Shown: in pieces, positions 1 through 11,200 of the stretch | How positions within the stretch are numbered: position 1 is the stretch's first letter | How the letters are laid out: each line of letters opens with the position of its first letter | Assembly (NCBI GenBank): GCA_947373615.1 | Contig: CANBYN010000028.1 | Span: forward strand, 1-12,148 | DNA from: Burkholderiaceae bacterium | Lineage (GTDB): Bacteria; Pseudomonadota; Gammaproteobacteria; Burkholderiales; Burkholderiaceae | Direction: 5' to 3' | Length of the DNA stretch: 12,148 nt | The notes under the pieces: model-generated | What the model was told of the DNA's origin: nothing | Seen by the model: only the letters and a program-made list of their open reading frames with translations | The model's database searches: none | Made by a program: the position numbers and the translations under genes

Positions 1-555
1 CACAGGCTTCATTGCAGCAATATGCATAGCTACGTCTTTAGCAGCTACCTCATCACCCTCGAACTCAACCATTACACCAATGCGAGTGCCGTGGAGATAA
101 GAAACCAACTTGTTGCTACCCGAAAAACGCTTGAAACGACGTGGCATGATGTTTTCACCAATCTTACCGATCAATGCGCTGCGAACTTCATCCACAGTTT
201 GACCGTTCATTGGCAAAGCAAGCAATGCGGCAACGTCAGCTGGATTCTTTTCAGCAACTAACTTCACACACTCATTAGTAAACGCCAAGAAATCATCATT
301 CTTAGAAACGAAATCTGTCTCGCAGTTTACTTCGAGTAAAGCACCAATAGTGCCATTGATAGATGAAGCAACAATACCTTCAGCCGTAACACGAGAGGCA
401 GCCTTACCAGCTTTACTGCCCAGCTTTACACGCAAAATCTCTTCTGCACGAGCCATATCACCATCAGCTTCGGTCAAAGCTTTTTTGCACTCCATCATTG
501 GAGCATCAGTCTTGGCGCGTAACTCGCCAACCATTGCAGCGGTAATAGCAGCCAT
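1..555 (-). CDS. tsf: Elongation factor Ts, N-terminal 185 residues (3' end outside window)
   Basis: EF-Ts is the cytoplasmic guanine-nucleotide exchange factor that releases GDP from EF-Tu during elongation. The 185 codons visible start at an ATG ([13 protein letters not shown]) and run off the left edge in frame. An N-terminal UBA-like domain with the MMECKKAL motif (about residues 20-27) comes first. It is followed by the core motif [12 protein letters not shown] (78-89), whose D81-F82 correspond to the Asp-Phe pair of E. coli EF-Ts that disturbs the EF-Tu magnesium site. KIGENI and HGTRIGV blocks lie further on. The ATG shares one base with the rpsB stop (TAATG), so the two are co-transcribed and probably translationally coupled. 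A GAAGGG stretch in the rpsB 3' end, 11 nt upstream of the ATG, is the only Shine-Dalgarno-like sequence. The family is normally 280-300 residues, so roughly a third is missing. The identification is secure. Confidence 0.97.
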   Translation of the reverse strand, partial: MAAITAAMVGELRAKTDAPMMECKKALTEADGDMARAEEILRVKLGSKAGKAASRVTAEGIVASSINGTIGALLEVNCETDFVSKNDDFLAFTNECVKLVAEKNPADVAALLALPMNGQTVDEVRSALIGKIGENIMPRRFKRFSGSNKLVSYLHGTRIGVMVEFEGDEVAAKDVAMHIAAMKPV

Positions 556-1304
556 TATTCAGCTTTCCCTTCTTCAACAAACTCTTCTTCGCCTTCTTTA
601 ACGGCTGTCAAAATTTCTTGAACTGAATTCGCTTTGCCTTCCAAGATTGCATCGGCAATACCGCGCGCATACAAGGATACAGCCTTGCTTGAGTCATCGT
701 TACCTGGGATGATGTAATCAACGCCTTCTGGTGAGTGGTTGGTATCCACAACAGCAATCACTGGAATACCAAGTTTATTAGCTTCGGTAATAGCAATCTT
801 GTGATAGCCAACGTCCACTACAAAAATCGCATCAGGAACACCATTCAAATCTTTGATGCCGCCAAGCGCTTTTTGCAATTTGTCGAGATCACGGTCGTTA
901 GTCAAAGCCTCTTTCTTGGAAAGCTTTTCCCAGTCGCCTGCTTCTTTAGCAACTTCCATGTCTTTCAAACGCTTAAGGGAACCTTTAACTGTTTTAAAGT
1001 TCGTGAGCGTACCGCCCAACCAACGGCTGTCGATGTATGGCATACCAGCGCGAGCAGCTTCTTCAGCAATGATCTCGCGTGATTGACGCTTAGTACCAAC
1101 AAATAAAATTGTGCCGCGATTTGCAGCGACTTGTTTTGCAAATTTCAGGGAGTCCTGAAACATTGGCAATGTTTTTTCCAAATTGATAATATGGATCTTA
1201 TTGCGATGACCGAAAATATATGGGGCCATCTTTGGGGACCAGAAGCGAGTTTGGTGACCAAAATGGCAACCGGCTTCCAGCATTTGACGCATAGTTACTG
1301 ACAT
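555..1304 (-). CDS. rpsB: 30S ribosomal protein S2
   Basis: S2 is a primary-sequence-conserved protein of the small ribosomal subunit that binds late in assembly, near S1. The 249-residue product starts [22 protein letters not shown], matching the E. coli N-terminus (SMRDMLKAGVHFGHQTRYW). It carries [11 protein letters not shown] (35-45), LFVGTKRQ (67-74), [10 protein letters not shown] (94-103), [18 protein letters not shown] (147-164) and the second S2 signature, [24 protein letters not shown] (181-204). A glutamate-rich tail ends it. An in-frame extension reaches 1394, but I chose the ATG at 1304 for two reasons: AGGAG sits 5 nt upstream (1314-1310), and the extension has no counterpart in S2. 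The gene leads an rpsB-tsf operon and is divergent from map. A roughly 100-nt leader with a possible stem-loop is consistent with S2 autoregulation as known in gammaproteobacteria; that link is inferred. Confidence 0.98.
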   Translation of the reverse strand: MSVTMRQMLEAGCHFGHQTRFWSPKMAPYIFGHRNKIHIINLEKTLPMFQDSLKFAKQVAANRGTILFVGTKRQSREIIAEEAARAGMPYIDSRWLGGTLTNFKTVKGSLKRLKDMEVAKEAGDWEKLSKKEALTNDRDLDKLQKALGGIKDLNGVPDAIFVVDVGYHKIAITEANKLGIPVIAVVDTNHSPEGVDYIIPGNDDSSKAVSLYARGIADAILEGKANSVQEILTAVKEGEEEFVEEGKAE

Positions 1305-1331
1305 AACATCTCCTAAGGGTTGTTTCAAAAG

Positions 1332-1375
1332 TTGAGTCCTAGCTGCGCTAAAAAACGCCACCCCGGAAGGCTCAA
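1332..1375 (-). promoter_or_regulatory. Candidate structured 5' leader of rpsB
   Basis: In the predicted rpsB leader the segments TTGAGCC (1375-1369) and GGACTCAA (1339-1332) can pair over 7 bp with a single bulged A. They enclose a G-rich segment (GGGGTGGCG) and a T6 run (1355-1350). A competing small hairpin, GCC (1371-1369) with GGC (1359-1357) directly followed by the T run, would resemble a weak attenuator and could not form together with the long stem. The element ends about 27 nt before the rpsB ATG. S2 is known to repress rpsB-tsf through its leader in E. coli; whether this RNA serves that role is inference. Confidence 0.4.
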
Positions 1376-1412
1376 ATCGAGATTTCAAGTCCAAAATGGG
1401 CCTGAGATCTAA

Positions 1413-1418
1413 ATTATA
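1413..1418 (-). promoter_or_regulatory. rpsB-tsf promoter, -10 box
   Basis: A perfect TATAAT lies on the minus strand, about 109 nt before the rpsB ATG, in an AT-rich patch. No good -35 box sits 16-18 nt upstream (the best match there is 3 of 6), so the promoter may depend on an activator or on other upstream contacts. Transcription would start near 1406 and give a leader of about 100 nt. The box is read from the sequence; its activity is inferred. Confidence 0.55.
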
Positions 1419-1510
1419 CTTTAAATATCAAGGATCTAGCTAGTCCAATCAAAGACGGTCAATGGACGCGAGAAACAAAAAGCGGTCTGAATGACCCTAA
1501 AATGTGCTAC

Positions 1511-1539
1511 TTGCCTAAATTTTAGGCATTATTGATAAA
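1511..1539 (+). promoter_or_regulatory. Candidate map-glnD promoter
   Basis: TTGCCT (1511-1516) and GATAAA (1534-1539) each match 4 of 6 consensus bases of sigma-70 -35 and -10 boxes, and they are separated by the ideal 17 bp. Transcription would begin near 1546, giving a leader of about 26 nt before the map ATG. The match is modest, but it is the best pair in the gap on this strand. Confidence 0.4.
1512..1528. promoter_or_regulatory. Perfect inverted repeat, operator-like
   Basis: TGCCTAAA-T-TTTAGGCA is a perfect 8-bp inverted repeat around one central base, between the divergent rpsB and map genes. It covers most of the candidate map -35 box and the first part of the spacer, where a dimeric repressor would typically bind. 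As RNA it could also fold as a 6-bp hairpin with a 5-nt loop, but no T run follows, so a terminator is unlikely. The regulator, if any, is unknown. Confidence 0.4.
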
Positions 1540-1571
1540 CCAAAATCTTCCAAGTCGTTGATAATCAAGGC

Positions 1572-2408
1572 ATGAATAGCGTATTTACTGCAGAAAAAGA
1601 CATCCTTGGGATGCGTGAAGCTGGACGCTTAGCCAGCGAAGTTCTAGATCATGTAACACCCTATGTGAAAGCAGGGGTCAGCACGGGTGAACTAGATCGC
1701 ATTTGTCATGAATACATGCGCGATGTCCAAAAGACCATTCCAGCTCCATTGAACTATCAACCTCCTGGTTACCCACCCTTTCCGGCCTCCATTTGTACCT
1801 CAGTCAATGATGTGATTTGTCATGGTATTCCGGGGGAAAAGATTCTGAAAACGGGTGATGTGGTCAATTTAGATATCACTGTGATTACACCTAATGGGTA
1901 TTACGGCGACACTAGTCGAATGTTCATGATCGGTGAAGTTTCCGTAATGGCAAAACGCCTAACGCAAATTACTTTTGAGTGTATGTGGCTTGGCATTGCA
2001 CAAGTAAAACCGGGAGCGTCGCTCGGTGATATTGGCCACGTGATTCAAACACATGCTGAGAAAGCGGGTTACTCAATTGTGCGTGAATATTGCGGTCACG
2101 GGATTGGAAAAGTATTTCATCAAGATCCGCAAATACTTCATTATGGAAAGTCTGGCACGGGTGAGAAATTAGTGGCGGGCATGACATTTACGATCGAACC
2201 CATGATTAATGCTGGTCGACGTGAGATTCGCACGATGCCCGATCAATGGACCGTTAAAACCAAAGATCGCAGTCTATCCGCTCAATGGGAGCATACTTTA
2301 TTGGTTACGCAAACTGGCGTTGAAGTATTGACTTGGTCAGAAGGTAGCAATCCCCCTCCTGATTGCGTTAAAGGGCTTTCTTTTAGGCCTTTAACAGTAA
2401 ACGTGTAA
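1572..2408 (+). CDS. map: Type I methionine aminopeptidase
   Basis: This cytoplasmic metalloenzyme removes the initiator methionine from nascent proteins after deformylation. The 278-residue product shows the pita-bread fold ligands in order: D101 (VVNLDIT), D113 (YGDTS), H176 (EYCGHGIG), E209 (TFTIEP) and E240 (SAQWEHT). It also has substrate-contact histidines H84 (VICHGIP) and H183 (VFHQDP). The N-terminus (EKDILGMREAGRLASEVL) aligns with E. coli MetAP, which supports the start. The first ATG has only AAGG one base upstream, so ribosome binding looks weak. A short proline-rich insertion (about 62-72, QPPGYPPFP) replaces the shorter loop of E. coli. The gene is slightly longer than the roughly 264-residue E. 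coli enzyme because of this and a longer tail. It is divergent from rpsB and 4 nt ahead of glnD, with which it must share a transcript. Confidence 0.97.
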   Translation: MNSVFTAEKDILGMREAGRLASEVLDHVTPYVKAGVSTGELDRICHEYMRDVQKTIPAPLNYQPPGYPPFPASICTSVNDVICHGIPGEKILKTGDVVNLDITVITPNGYYGDTSRMFMIGEVSVMAKRLTQITFECMWLGIAQVKPGASLGDIGHVIQTHAEKAGYSIVREYCGHGIGKVFHQDPQILHYGKSGTGEKLVAGMTFTIEPMINAGRREIRTMPDQWTVKTKDRSLSAQWEHTLLVTQTGVEVLTWSEGSNPPPDCVKGLSFRPLTVNV

Positions 2409-2412
2409 CGCC

Positions 2413-5010
2413 ATGAGCAAGTCGCTGGAACCCAGCAAAATTACTGATGCGGCTGGTCTACGTGCTGCGCGCGAGAAAGCGTATGCAGAGTTTAAGAAAA
2501 CTCAGGCTGTTGGTAGACTCACCAAACAGCTCTCTACACTTACTGATCAATTACTTGCTCAGTTATGGAGTAACTGCGGATTAATTAATGACGCCACTCT
2601 AGTAGCAGTTGGTGGCTTTGGTAGAGGCGCTTTATTTCCGTACTCAGACATTGATATTTTGATTTTGCTTCCAGCTGATCCTCATATGCTTGAAGTCCTT
2701 TCCAAAAAAATAGAGCAGTTTGTCGCCAGTTGCTGGGATACCAATTTAGAGATTGGTTCATCAGTCAGAACGGTTACAGAATGCATCTCAGAAGCAGAAC
2801 AAGACATCACGGTTCGCACTTCACTATTAGAGTCGCGATTTCTGTGTGGCAAAAAGCAACTCTTTAAAGAATTTACTAAGGCCTTTGAGAGAACATTAGA
2901 TCCTAAAGCTTTCTTCCAGGCAAAACTAGCGGAACAAATTCAGCGCCACTACAAATATCAAGACACGCCTTACTCTCTCGAGCCTAATTGCAAAGAAAGC
3001 CCAGGGGGATTACGTGATTTACAGGTTATTACCTGGGTCAGCAAAGCAGCGCTTCTTGGTGACACCTTTAAAGATTTAAATCAAGCGGGCTTAGTAACTC
3101 AACGCGAGTTAACTGAGCTCAACCGCAATCGACGCTTCTTAGAAATACTCCGCGCCAACTTACATTTACTGGCAGGTCGAAGGCAAGACGTTCTAGCCTT
3201 TGACTTACAGGCAGCACTGGCAAAATCAATGGGCATTCACGAAGAATCGCCTCGCCAGGCTAGCGAGGCGATAATGCGTCGCTACTACTGGGCAGCAAAA
3301 GCAGTTACTCAATTAAACGACGTGCTATTGCAAAACATTGAAGCCCTTCTCTTTCCTCAAGAGTCTAAGACGATCCTCTCCATCCCAGGCGAAGGTAACG
3401 AACACTTTATTGAAAGACAGGGCGTCTTAGATATCAATGATCCGCAGCTTTTTCAAAAACAGCCTGAGCAAATTCTGCGAACATTTTTAGTATTTGCGCA
3501 AACATCAAATGTCAAAAGTCTCTCAGCGACCATATTTAGAGCGCTCTATAACGCCCGCCAAAAGATGGATAGTAAGTGGCGTGCAAATCCCATTAATCGC
3601 GCGCTATTCATCGAAATCCTAAAGCAACCAGAAGGTGTCAGCCGCGCATTTCAACTCATGAATCGCAGCAGCGTATTAGGCCGTTATCTTCCCGCCTTCA
3701 GAAAAATTGTTGGTCAGATGCAGCACGACTTGTTCCACATCTATACGGTCGATCAACACATCTTAATGGTGTTACGCAATGTACGACGCTTTATGGTGGT
3801 TGAATACACCCATGAGTTTCCATTCTGCAGCAGCCTAATTGCGCACTTTGAAAGACCTTGGCTACTAGTTATTGCAGCCCTCTTCCACGATATTGCTAAG
3901 GGACGTGGTGGTGATCACTCGCAACTTGGCAAGGCTGATACTCGCAAGTTTGCAAAAGAACATGGTTTAGACAAACAAGACACTGAACTATTGGTATGGT
4001 TAGTTGCCGAGCATCTCAATATGAGCCAGGTAGCCCAAAAACAAGATATTACTGATCCCGATGTAGTTAGTGCATTCGCCAAAAAGGTGGGTGATGAACG
4101 TCATCTCACTGCCCTTTACTTATTGACCGTTGCTGATGTGCGAGGCACTAGCCCTAAAGTATGGAATGCTTGGAAAGGCAAACTCTTAGAGGATCTATAT
4201 CGTGCGACGCTCAGAGTATTAGGCGGAGCCAAACCCGACGCCTCATCAGAATTGGCCCAGCATCAAGAAGAATCTAGAGCCAAATTGCGTCTCTACGGCA
4301 TTAATGATGAAAGTTATGAAGACCTGTGGAAACAACTAGATGTTGCTTTCTTCTTAAGACAGGATTCATCAGAGATTGCATGGCTTACGCGTCACCTGTA
4401 CAACATGGTACATAGTGATCAGCCCATTGTTCGTGCGCGCCTCTCTCCGATTGGAGAAGGACTACAGGTTGCCGTTTATGTTAAAGACCAAGCGGACCTC
4501 TTTGCCCGGATATGCGCCTACTTTGAAAGGCATGGCTTCTCAATATGGGATGCACGTATTCATACAACCCGTCACGGATTCGCTTTAGATACCTTCCAAA
4601 TCGCTGGTAGCGTTTTGGTGGAGGAAGGCGTCAGCTATCGGAACCTAATCCAATTGGTAGAGGTTGAGTTAAAGGATGCCATCATCAATGCCAACCCCCT
4701 GCCAACACCAAGCATGGGTCGACTCTCTAGACAATCGCGCACCTTCCCGATTCAACCAAGAGTACATATGGCTCCGGACGATCGCGGTAGATACTACACA
4801 CTTGCTCTGTCCGCAAATGATCGCACTGGTTTACTCTACACAGTCTCAAGGGTATTAGCCAAACATCAAGTATCTATTCATACAGCCAGAATTAATACCC
4901 TCGGCGAAAGAGTGGAAGACATCTTGCTATTAGATGCTGCTAGTTTAGGAAAAAACCCGAAGTTACAGATCCAACTTGAAACAGAACTTCTAGAGGCTTT
5001 GAGGGAATAA
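2413..5010 (+). CDS. glnD: Bifunctional PII uridylyltransferase / uridylyl-removing enzyme
   Basis: GlnD senses glutamine. When nitrogen is short it uridylylates PII proteins (GlnB/GlnK), and when glutamine is plentiful it removes the UMP, thereby setting glutamine synthetase activity and NtrC signalling. The 865-residue product has the nucleotidyltransferase motif GGFGRGALFPYSDIDIL (67-83, catalytic D79 and D81). A GlnD-specific stretch, SPGGLRDLQ (196-204), follows. Next is an HD phosphohydrolase domain with H449 (VDQHIL), the H492-D493 pair (LFHDIAKGRGGDH) and H502. Two C-terminal ACT domains come last (about 685-765 and 795-865), beginning around VAVYVKDQADLFARI and TLALSANDRTGLLYTV. Length is close to the roughly 890 residues of E. 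coli. The ATG follows the map stop by 4 nt with no clear Shine-Dalgarno, which suggests coupling to map translation. All catalytic motifs look intact. Confidence 0.97.
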   Translation: MSKSLEPSKITDAAGLRAAREKAYAEFKKTQAVGRLTKQLSTLTDQLLAQLWSNCGLINDATLVAVGGFGRGALFPYSDIDILILLPADPHMLEVLSKKIEQFVASCWDTNLEIGSSVRTVTECISEAEQDITVRTSLLESRFLCGKKQLFKEFTKAFERTLDPKAFFQAKLAEQIQRHYKYQDTPYSLEPNCKESPGGLRDLQVITWVSKAALLGDTFKDLNQAGLVTQRELTELNRNRRFLEILRANLHLLAGRRQDVLAFDLQAALAKSMGIHEESPRQASEAIMRRYYWAAKAVTQLNDVLLQNIEALLFPQESKTILSIPGEGNEHFIERQGVLDINDPQLFQKQPEQILRTFLVFAQTSNVKSLSATIFRALYNARQKMDSKWRANPINRALFIEILKQPEGVSRAFQLMNRSSVLGRYLPAFRKIVGQMQHDLFHIYTVDQHILMVLRNVRRFMVVEYTHEFPFCSSLIAHFERPWLLVIAALFHDIAKGRGGDHSQLGKADTRKFAKEHGLDKQDTELLVWLVAEHLNMSQVAQKQDITDPDVVSAFAKKVGDERHLTALYLLTVADVRGTSPKVWNAWKGKLLEDLYRATLRVLGGAKPDASSELAQHQEESRAKLRLYGINDESYEDLWKQLDVAFFLRQDSSEIAWLTRHLYNMVHSDQPIVRARLSPIGEGLQVAVYVKDQADLFARICAYFERHGFSIWDARIHTTRHGFALDTFQIAGSVLVEEGVSYRNLIQLVEVELKDAIINANPLPTPSMGRLSRQSRTFPIQPRVHMAPDDRGRYYTLALSANDRTGLLYTVSRVLAKHQVSIHTARINTLGERVEDILLLDAASLGKNPKLQIQLETELLEALRE

Positions 5011-5058
5011 GTGCGCTTTATTAATGTAAGTTGCTCAAGAACTTAAGATAACCCATAT

Positions 5059-5083
5059 GCCAAGTTGTTTGGCTCTATTTTTT
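5059..5083 (+). terminator. Terminator-like hairpin after glnD
   Basis: GCCAA (5059-5063) and TTGGC (5069-5073) form a perfect 5-bp stem with a 5-nt loop, followed by a T-rich tract (TCTATTTTTT, 5074-5083). It lies about 50 nt beyond the glnD stop, in the 92-bp convergent gap before ligA. The stem is short, so termination may be weak. On the opposite strand no T run follows the stem, and I see no equally good terminator for the smc-zipA-ligA transcript. Confidence 0.5.
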
Positions 5084-5102
5084 GGAAAATTTTTGGGGTA
5101 AG

Positions 5103-7127
<2,025 letters not shown>

Positions 7128-7130
<3 letters not shown>

Positions 7131-8204
7131 GCTAAATAGTCTGCTAGCCGTAGAAGATCCAGCGGGAACGCCAGACTTCTCAAGATTGGCATACAAAACA
7201 TCAAGATGCTGACGAATACTGATGACTGCTGATTCACTTAAATTAATCCCATTGTCATCTACTAAACGGCCCTGTGCTGATTTTGCAAGCTCAACTCCCT
7301 CAGCCAACATTCTTTCAAAGGCACGCTCATCTTGAGGTACCAAAGGAACTTCCAATAGTAGGGTAACTTGCGTAACAGGCCTATTAGGATCTAAATCAGC
7401 ACTATTAAAAAGGACTATGTCCTTACTTAGATATTCGTACTGCCTACCATTACGAGCTAATTTGAAACCACGCTGACGCATTAAGGCATCAAAGTTACCC
7501 CAAGGACATGGTTCATCAAAGAGCACATTAATACTAAGTTGAATATCACTCTCTGCCGCCATTACATCTAACTCATTAGCGCCTCCCAACATTGTGCTTA
7601 CACTCGGCATATCGATTTGAGAGCCAAGAGTCTCAGCTAAATCCTGCGCGCGGGAACAAAAATCGGATAATTCAAGCACCCCAATGGGACCACGACGGCT
7701 AGCCAACTGAATGGCTAACTGTAAATCGGAATAAGTAGACTCGGGATGCAATTCTTCCCAGTCTTCAGCAACATCAATATTGGCATTCAAACCTTCGCAC
7801 ATCCAGCGTGCAGTTGGTTGCGCTTTTAGGTCAGTCCAGGCATTAACCTCTTCCAGAATTTCTGCACCACTAATGCTTTCGTCAAAGCGAAGTGTAATAA
7901 CGCAATCGATACGTGGATCAATGGCAAAATTTTCAGGAGCAGAAATCGTTGCCGCTTGTCCATTTCCAAAGCTGGGTTCAGCTCGACCAGATGAATCGGC
8001 ATCAGCGAAACCCTGACCAAAACTAGGTTCACGAGCAATACGATCATCCAGTGAATATTGGTTTTGCTCTCTAGCCTTGCGACGAGCGCGAGAATACTTG
8101 AAATTCAGAATGGCTACAGCTATGAGTATTAATAAACCAATAACAGCTAAAGCCAGTTGCAAATCAGACAGCCCCAGCATCGTCATGATTTGTTCTACGT
8201 ACAC
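7128..8204 (-). CDS. zipA: ZipA-like cell division protein, membrane-anchored FtsZ-binding
   Basis: ZipA tethers FtsZ to the inner membrane at the division site. The 358-residue product has the usual plan. A short periplasmic N-terminus precedes one membrane segment (about 15-35, LQLALAVIGLLILIAVAIL). A basic stretch (SRARRKAR, 38-45) then marks the cytoplasmic side. A polar linker follows with two copies of EPSFG-x-G (59-65 and 76-82). The C-terminal part (about 215-345) resembles the ZipA FtsZ-binding domain, notably TLLLEVPLVPQDERAFERML and LVDDNGINLSESAVISIRQHL. Sequence similarity to E. coli ZipA is low, and the call rests on architecture, the C-terminal motif and position between smc and ligA. 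The start is a GTG directly after the smc stop (TAAGTG) with a strong GGAGG 8 nt upstream (8217-8213). An ATG at codon 7 lacks such a site. Confidence 0.85.
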
Positions 8205-8217
8205 TTAGGCGGCCTCC
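8202..8217 (-). promoter_or_regulatory. zipA ribosome binding site inside smc, GTG start
   Basis: GGAGG (8217-8213) encodes part of the last smc codons (Val-Glu-Ala) and sits 8 nt before the zipA GTG at 8204. The GTG abuts the smc stop TAA with no gap. This is the strongest Shine-Dalgarno I see in the operon, and it decides in favour of GTG over the ATG at 8186. Confidence 0.6.
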
Positions 8218-11200
8218 ACCATCGATACAGCAGAAGAGATATCCACCGCAACAATGCGAGATACGCCTTGCTCTTGCATTGTGACACCAATTAACTGATG
8301 GGCAATTTCCATTGTGATCTTGTTATGTGAGATAAACAAAAACTGCGTCTTATCTGACATTTTGGCTACTAGCTGAGAATAGCGCAAGGTATTTGCATCA
8401 TCCAATGGTGCATCAACCTCATCAAGCAAGCAGAAGGGCGCTGGATTTAGAAGGAAGAGGGAGAATACTAGGGCAATCGCAGTTAAAGCTTTTTCACCAC
8501 CCGAGAGAAGGTAAATAGAACTATTCTTTTTGCCTGGAGGCTGAGCCATTACTTGTACGCCCGCATCCAAAATCTCCTCACCAGTCATTACCAATTCGGC
8601 ATGACCACCGCCAAACAATTCCGGGAAGAGCTTTCCAAAGTGGCCATTTACTTGATCAAAAGTGCCTTGCAATAAATCACGAGTTTCTGCATCAATTTTG
8701 GCAATCGCATCAGTCAGCGTCTGCATTGCTTCATTTAAGTCCGCAGACTGCGCATCCAAGAACTGCTTACGTTCACGTGAACTTGATAATTCGTCAAGGG
8801 CAGCCATGTTGACCGGACCCAAAGACTGAATTTCTGTATTTAAACGATTGACCTCGCTTTGCAGAGCGCCAACTTTGAGATCGGTACTGAAGTTAGCCTC
8901 TAATGCACTTAAGTCAGCTTCAGCATCAGCCAATAAGGTGGCAAATTGCTCATAATTCAAGCGAGCAGCCTGTTCGCGCAATTGCAAGTCAACCACTTTA
9001 TCGCGCATTGGTTGCAGACTGCGTTCAACTTGCATGCGAGCTTCATCTGCCTCACGCAATTGATGCAGCAAAGCATCTTGTTCGGTACGAGCGTTTGCCA
9101 ATGCAGCTTCACGCGCACTGCGAGCTAGCAAGAGGCCTTGCAATTTATCTTGCGCCTCTTCATCACTCAAAGACTCTAGCTCTTGAGTTGCTAAATCATG
9201 TTTATCTTGGAGCTCCATGATCTGAGTACGTGCTGTGCTCTGATCGCGCTGCAAATCAGCGATGCGTTGCTGTAATGAGCGAGTTGCAAAAGCCGCTTCT
9301 TGTGCTGACATTTCTGCAGCACGAAGGGATTCACGCAAGCGGTCACGCTCTTGAGTAGAAATCTCTAATTTCTCTTGAGCAACAGCTAAAGATTCTTGCG
9401 AGCCTTGCTTAGATTCTTCGGACTGCCCAAACTCAGCAGAAGATTGTTTTTGATTGAAACTTAATTGCTCCATCTGCAGATGCAATTCACTCAACTCACC
9501 CTGAATCTGAGCAGCACGTTGGCTGTACTGCTCTTCGGCCTGAGTCAACTGCATTTTTTCAACTTCAAAGCCATGGGCTTCTTGAACCGCATGTTCGGCA
9601 TTGAGGCGTGCTTGTTCAGCAGTCTGATGTGCGGCCTGATAGTTCGCTACACACTGATCCAATTCACCTTTCAACTCGCTTTGCATGAGTTGCTGTGCAC
9701 GCAATTGCTTCTCAAGACTCTCCATCTCTTGAGCGCGCGCCAACATACCAGATTGTTCTGAATCCGCTGCATAAAGCTGAACACCGACACGGCTCACTAA
9801 ATGGCCTTGTTGAGTAACAAATGCGCCACCAGCAGGTAATTTTTCGCGACGATGCAATGCATCTTCAAGACTGCTAGCGATATAGATATTGTCTAACCAC
9901 TCTTGTAAAACTGAAGTTAGTCTTGGGGCACCAGCACTTTGAACACGGCTCAACAAAGGAGTGAAGTCTGCTGGAGCGGCAGTATGCGCAGGAGTAATAT
10001 CTTCAACAAGCAAAATAGCTAAACGACTAGGAGGTGCATCATTAGCTAAAGCTAATGTTTCTTGCATGCTCTTTGCAGTAACGGCAGCTAAGCGCTCACG
10101 TAGCACAGACTCCAAAGCAGCTTCCCAGCCACTTTCAACTTTGAGCTCTTGCCAAAGACGTTTGCTCTCTTTGAGGCCCTTACTTTCTAGCCATGGGCCA
10201 ATCTTGCCTTGAGCTTGAACACTGGCCTGCAAAGCGGTTAATGCGGTTAATTTTGCTTCGGTCTGAGCCAAATCTTGGTTCGCTACCTGAATTTGTTGTT
10301 GTGCAGTATTGCGGGCTTCGTCTGCCGCAGGCACGCGTTGCTGAGTTTCGGTGGCACGATGCTTCGCATCCTCAACCTTGCGCTGTGCCATCACTTGTCG
10401 ATCAATTGCTGTTTGCAACGCATCGGCATCTGGTCTACGCATTCCTTCTAACTCGCTAATAAGACGAGTCTCGCGTCCCTTTAACTCATCAGCTTGCGCA
10501 CTCATCGCACGAATTCGTTCACCTAAACTAGCCAGACGCTGCTCAATTGATGCCAAAGCTTCACGCGCATTATTTAATTCACGAGCGGCAGTTTGATAAC
10601 CCTCTTCACGACTTGGCATTTGCTCTTGAAGGGCATTTACGTCAGCTAACAAGGCTTGCTCTTTTTCAGAAGCCAAGCTCAACTCATGCTCTGATGTGCG
10701 TTGCGCTTGCGCGGCATCGGTCTCTTGCACAGTCCAGCGCTGTAACTGAGCTTGTAAATCTTGAGTTTGCTGTTGTAAACGTTGACGTGAATCTTGCACA
10801 TACTGAATTTGAGACTCAACCTGGCTAACATCAGAGTTGGTTTGATACAAGTCGCCTTGAGCCTCTGAAACCTTGTCTTGCAGTGCGTACTGTTGAGTGC
10901 GCATGGTTTCTAATTCAGACTCAGCGTGACGTAATTTAGCGGTCTGCTCTTCGAGACTAACTTGTGTCTCACGGATACCATTGGCATGACGCTCTTGCTC
11001 TTTACCTGCCTCAGTTTGACGCACAAACCAAAGCAACTGCTGCTGTGATTTCATCTGCGTTGATAGTTCTGCGTGACGCTCAGCAACCGTCGCTTGTTTT
11101 TCAAGGCGCGTTAATTGTTGATCCAGTTCGCGCAAGATATCTTCAACACGCGTTAAATTTTCTACCGTATCCTCTAAACGTGACGCCGTTTCTTTGCGAC

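Noticed and set aside
22..261. 79-codon plus-strand open frame opposite tsf
   Set aside because: It is antisense to clear EF-Ts coding sequence and shows no recognisable protein motif or ribosome binding site.
1305..1394. 30-codon N-terminal extension of the rpsB reading frame
   Set aside because: It has no match to S2 N-termini. AGGAG lies 5 nt before the ATG at 1304, and the extension covers the leader and its stem-loop.
1512..1528. Intrinsic terminator at the inverted repeat between rpsB and map
   Set aside because: As a hairpin it has an AT-rich stem and no T run on either strand, and it lies upstream of both divergent genes rather than after one.
8903..9220. 105-codon plus-strand open frame (and several others) opposite smc
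   Set aside because: These are antisense to the biased coiled-coil codons of smc; the composition is low-complexity and no family is recognisable.
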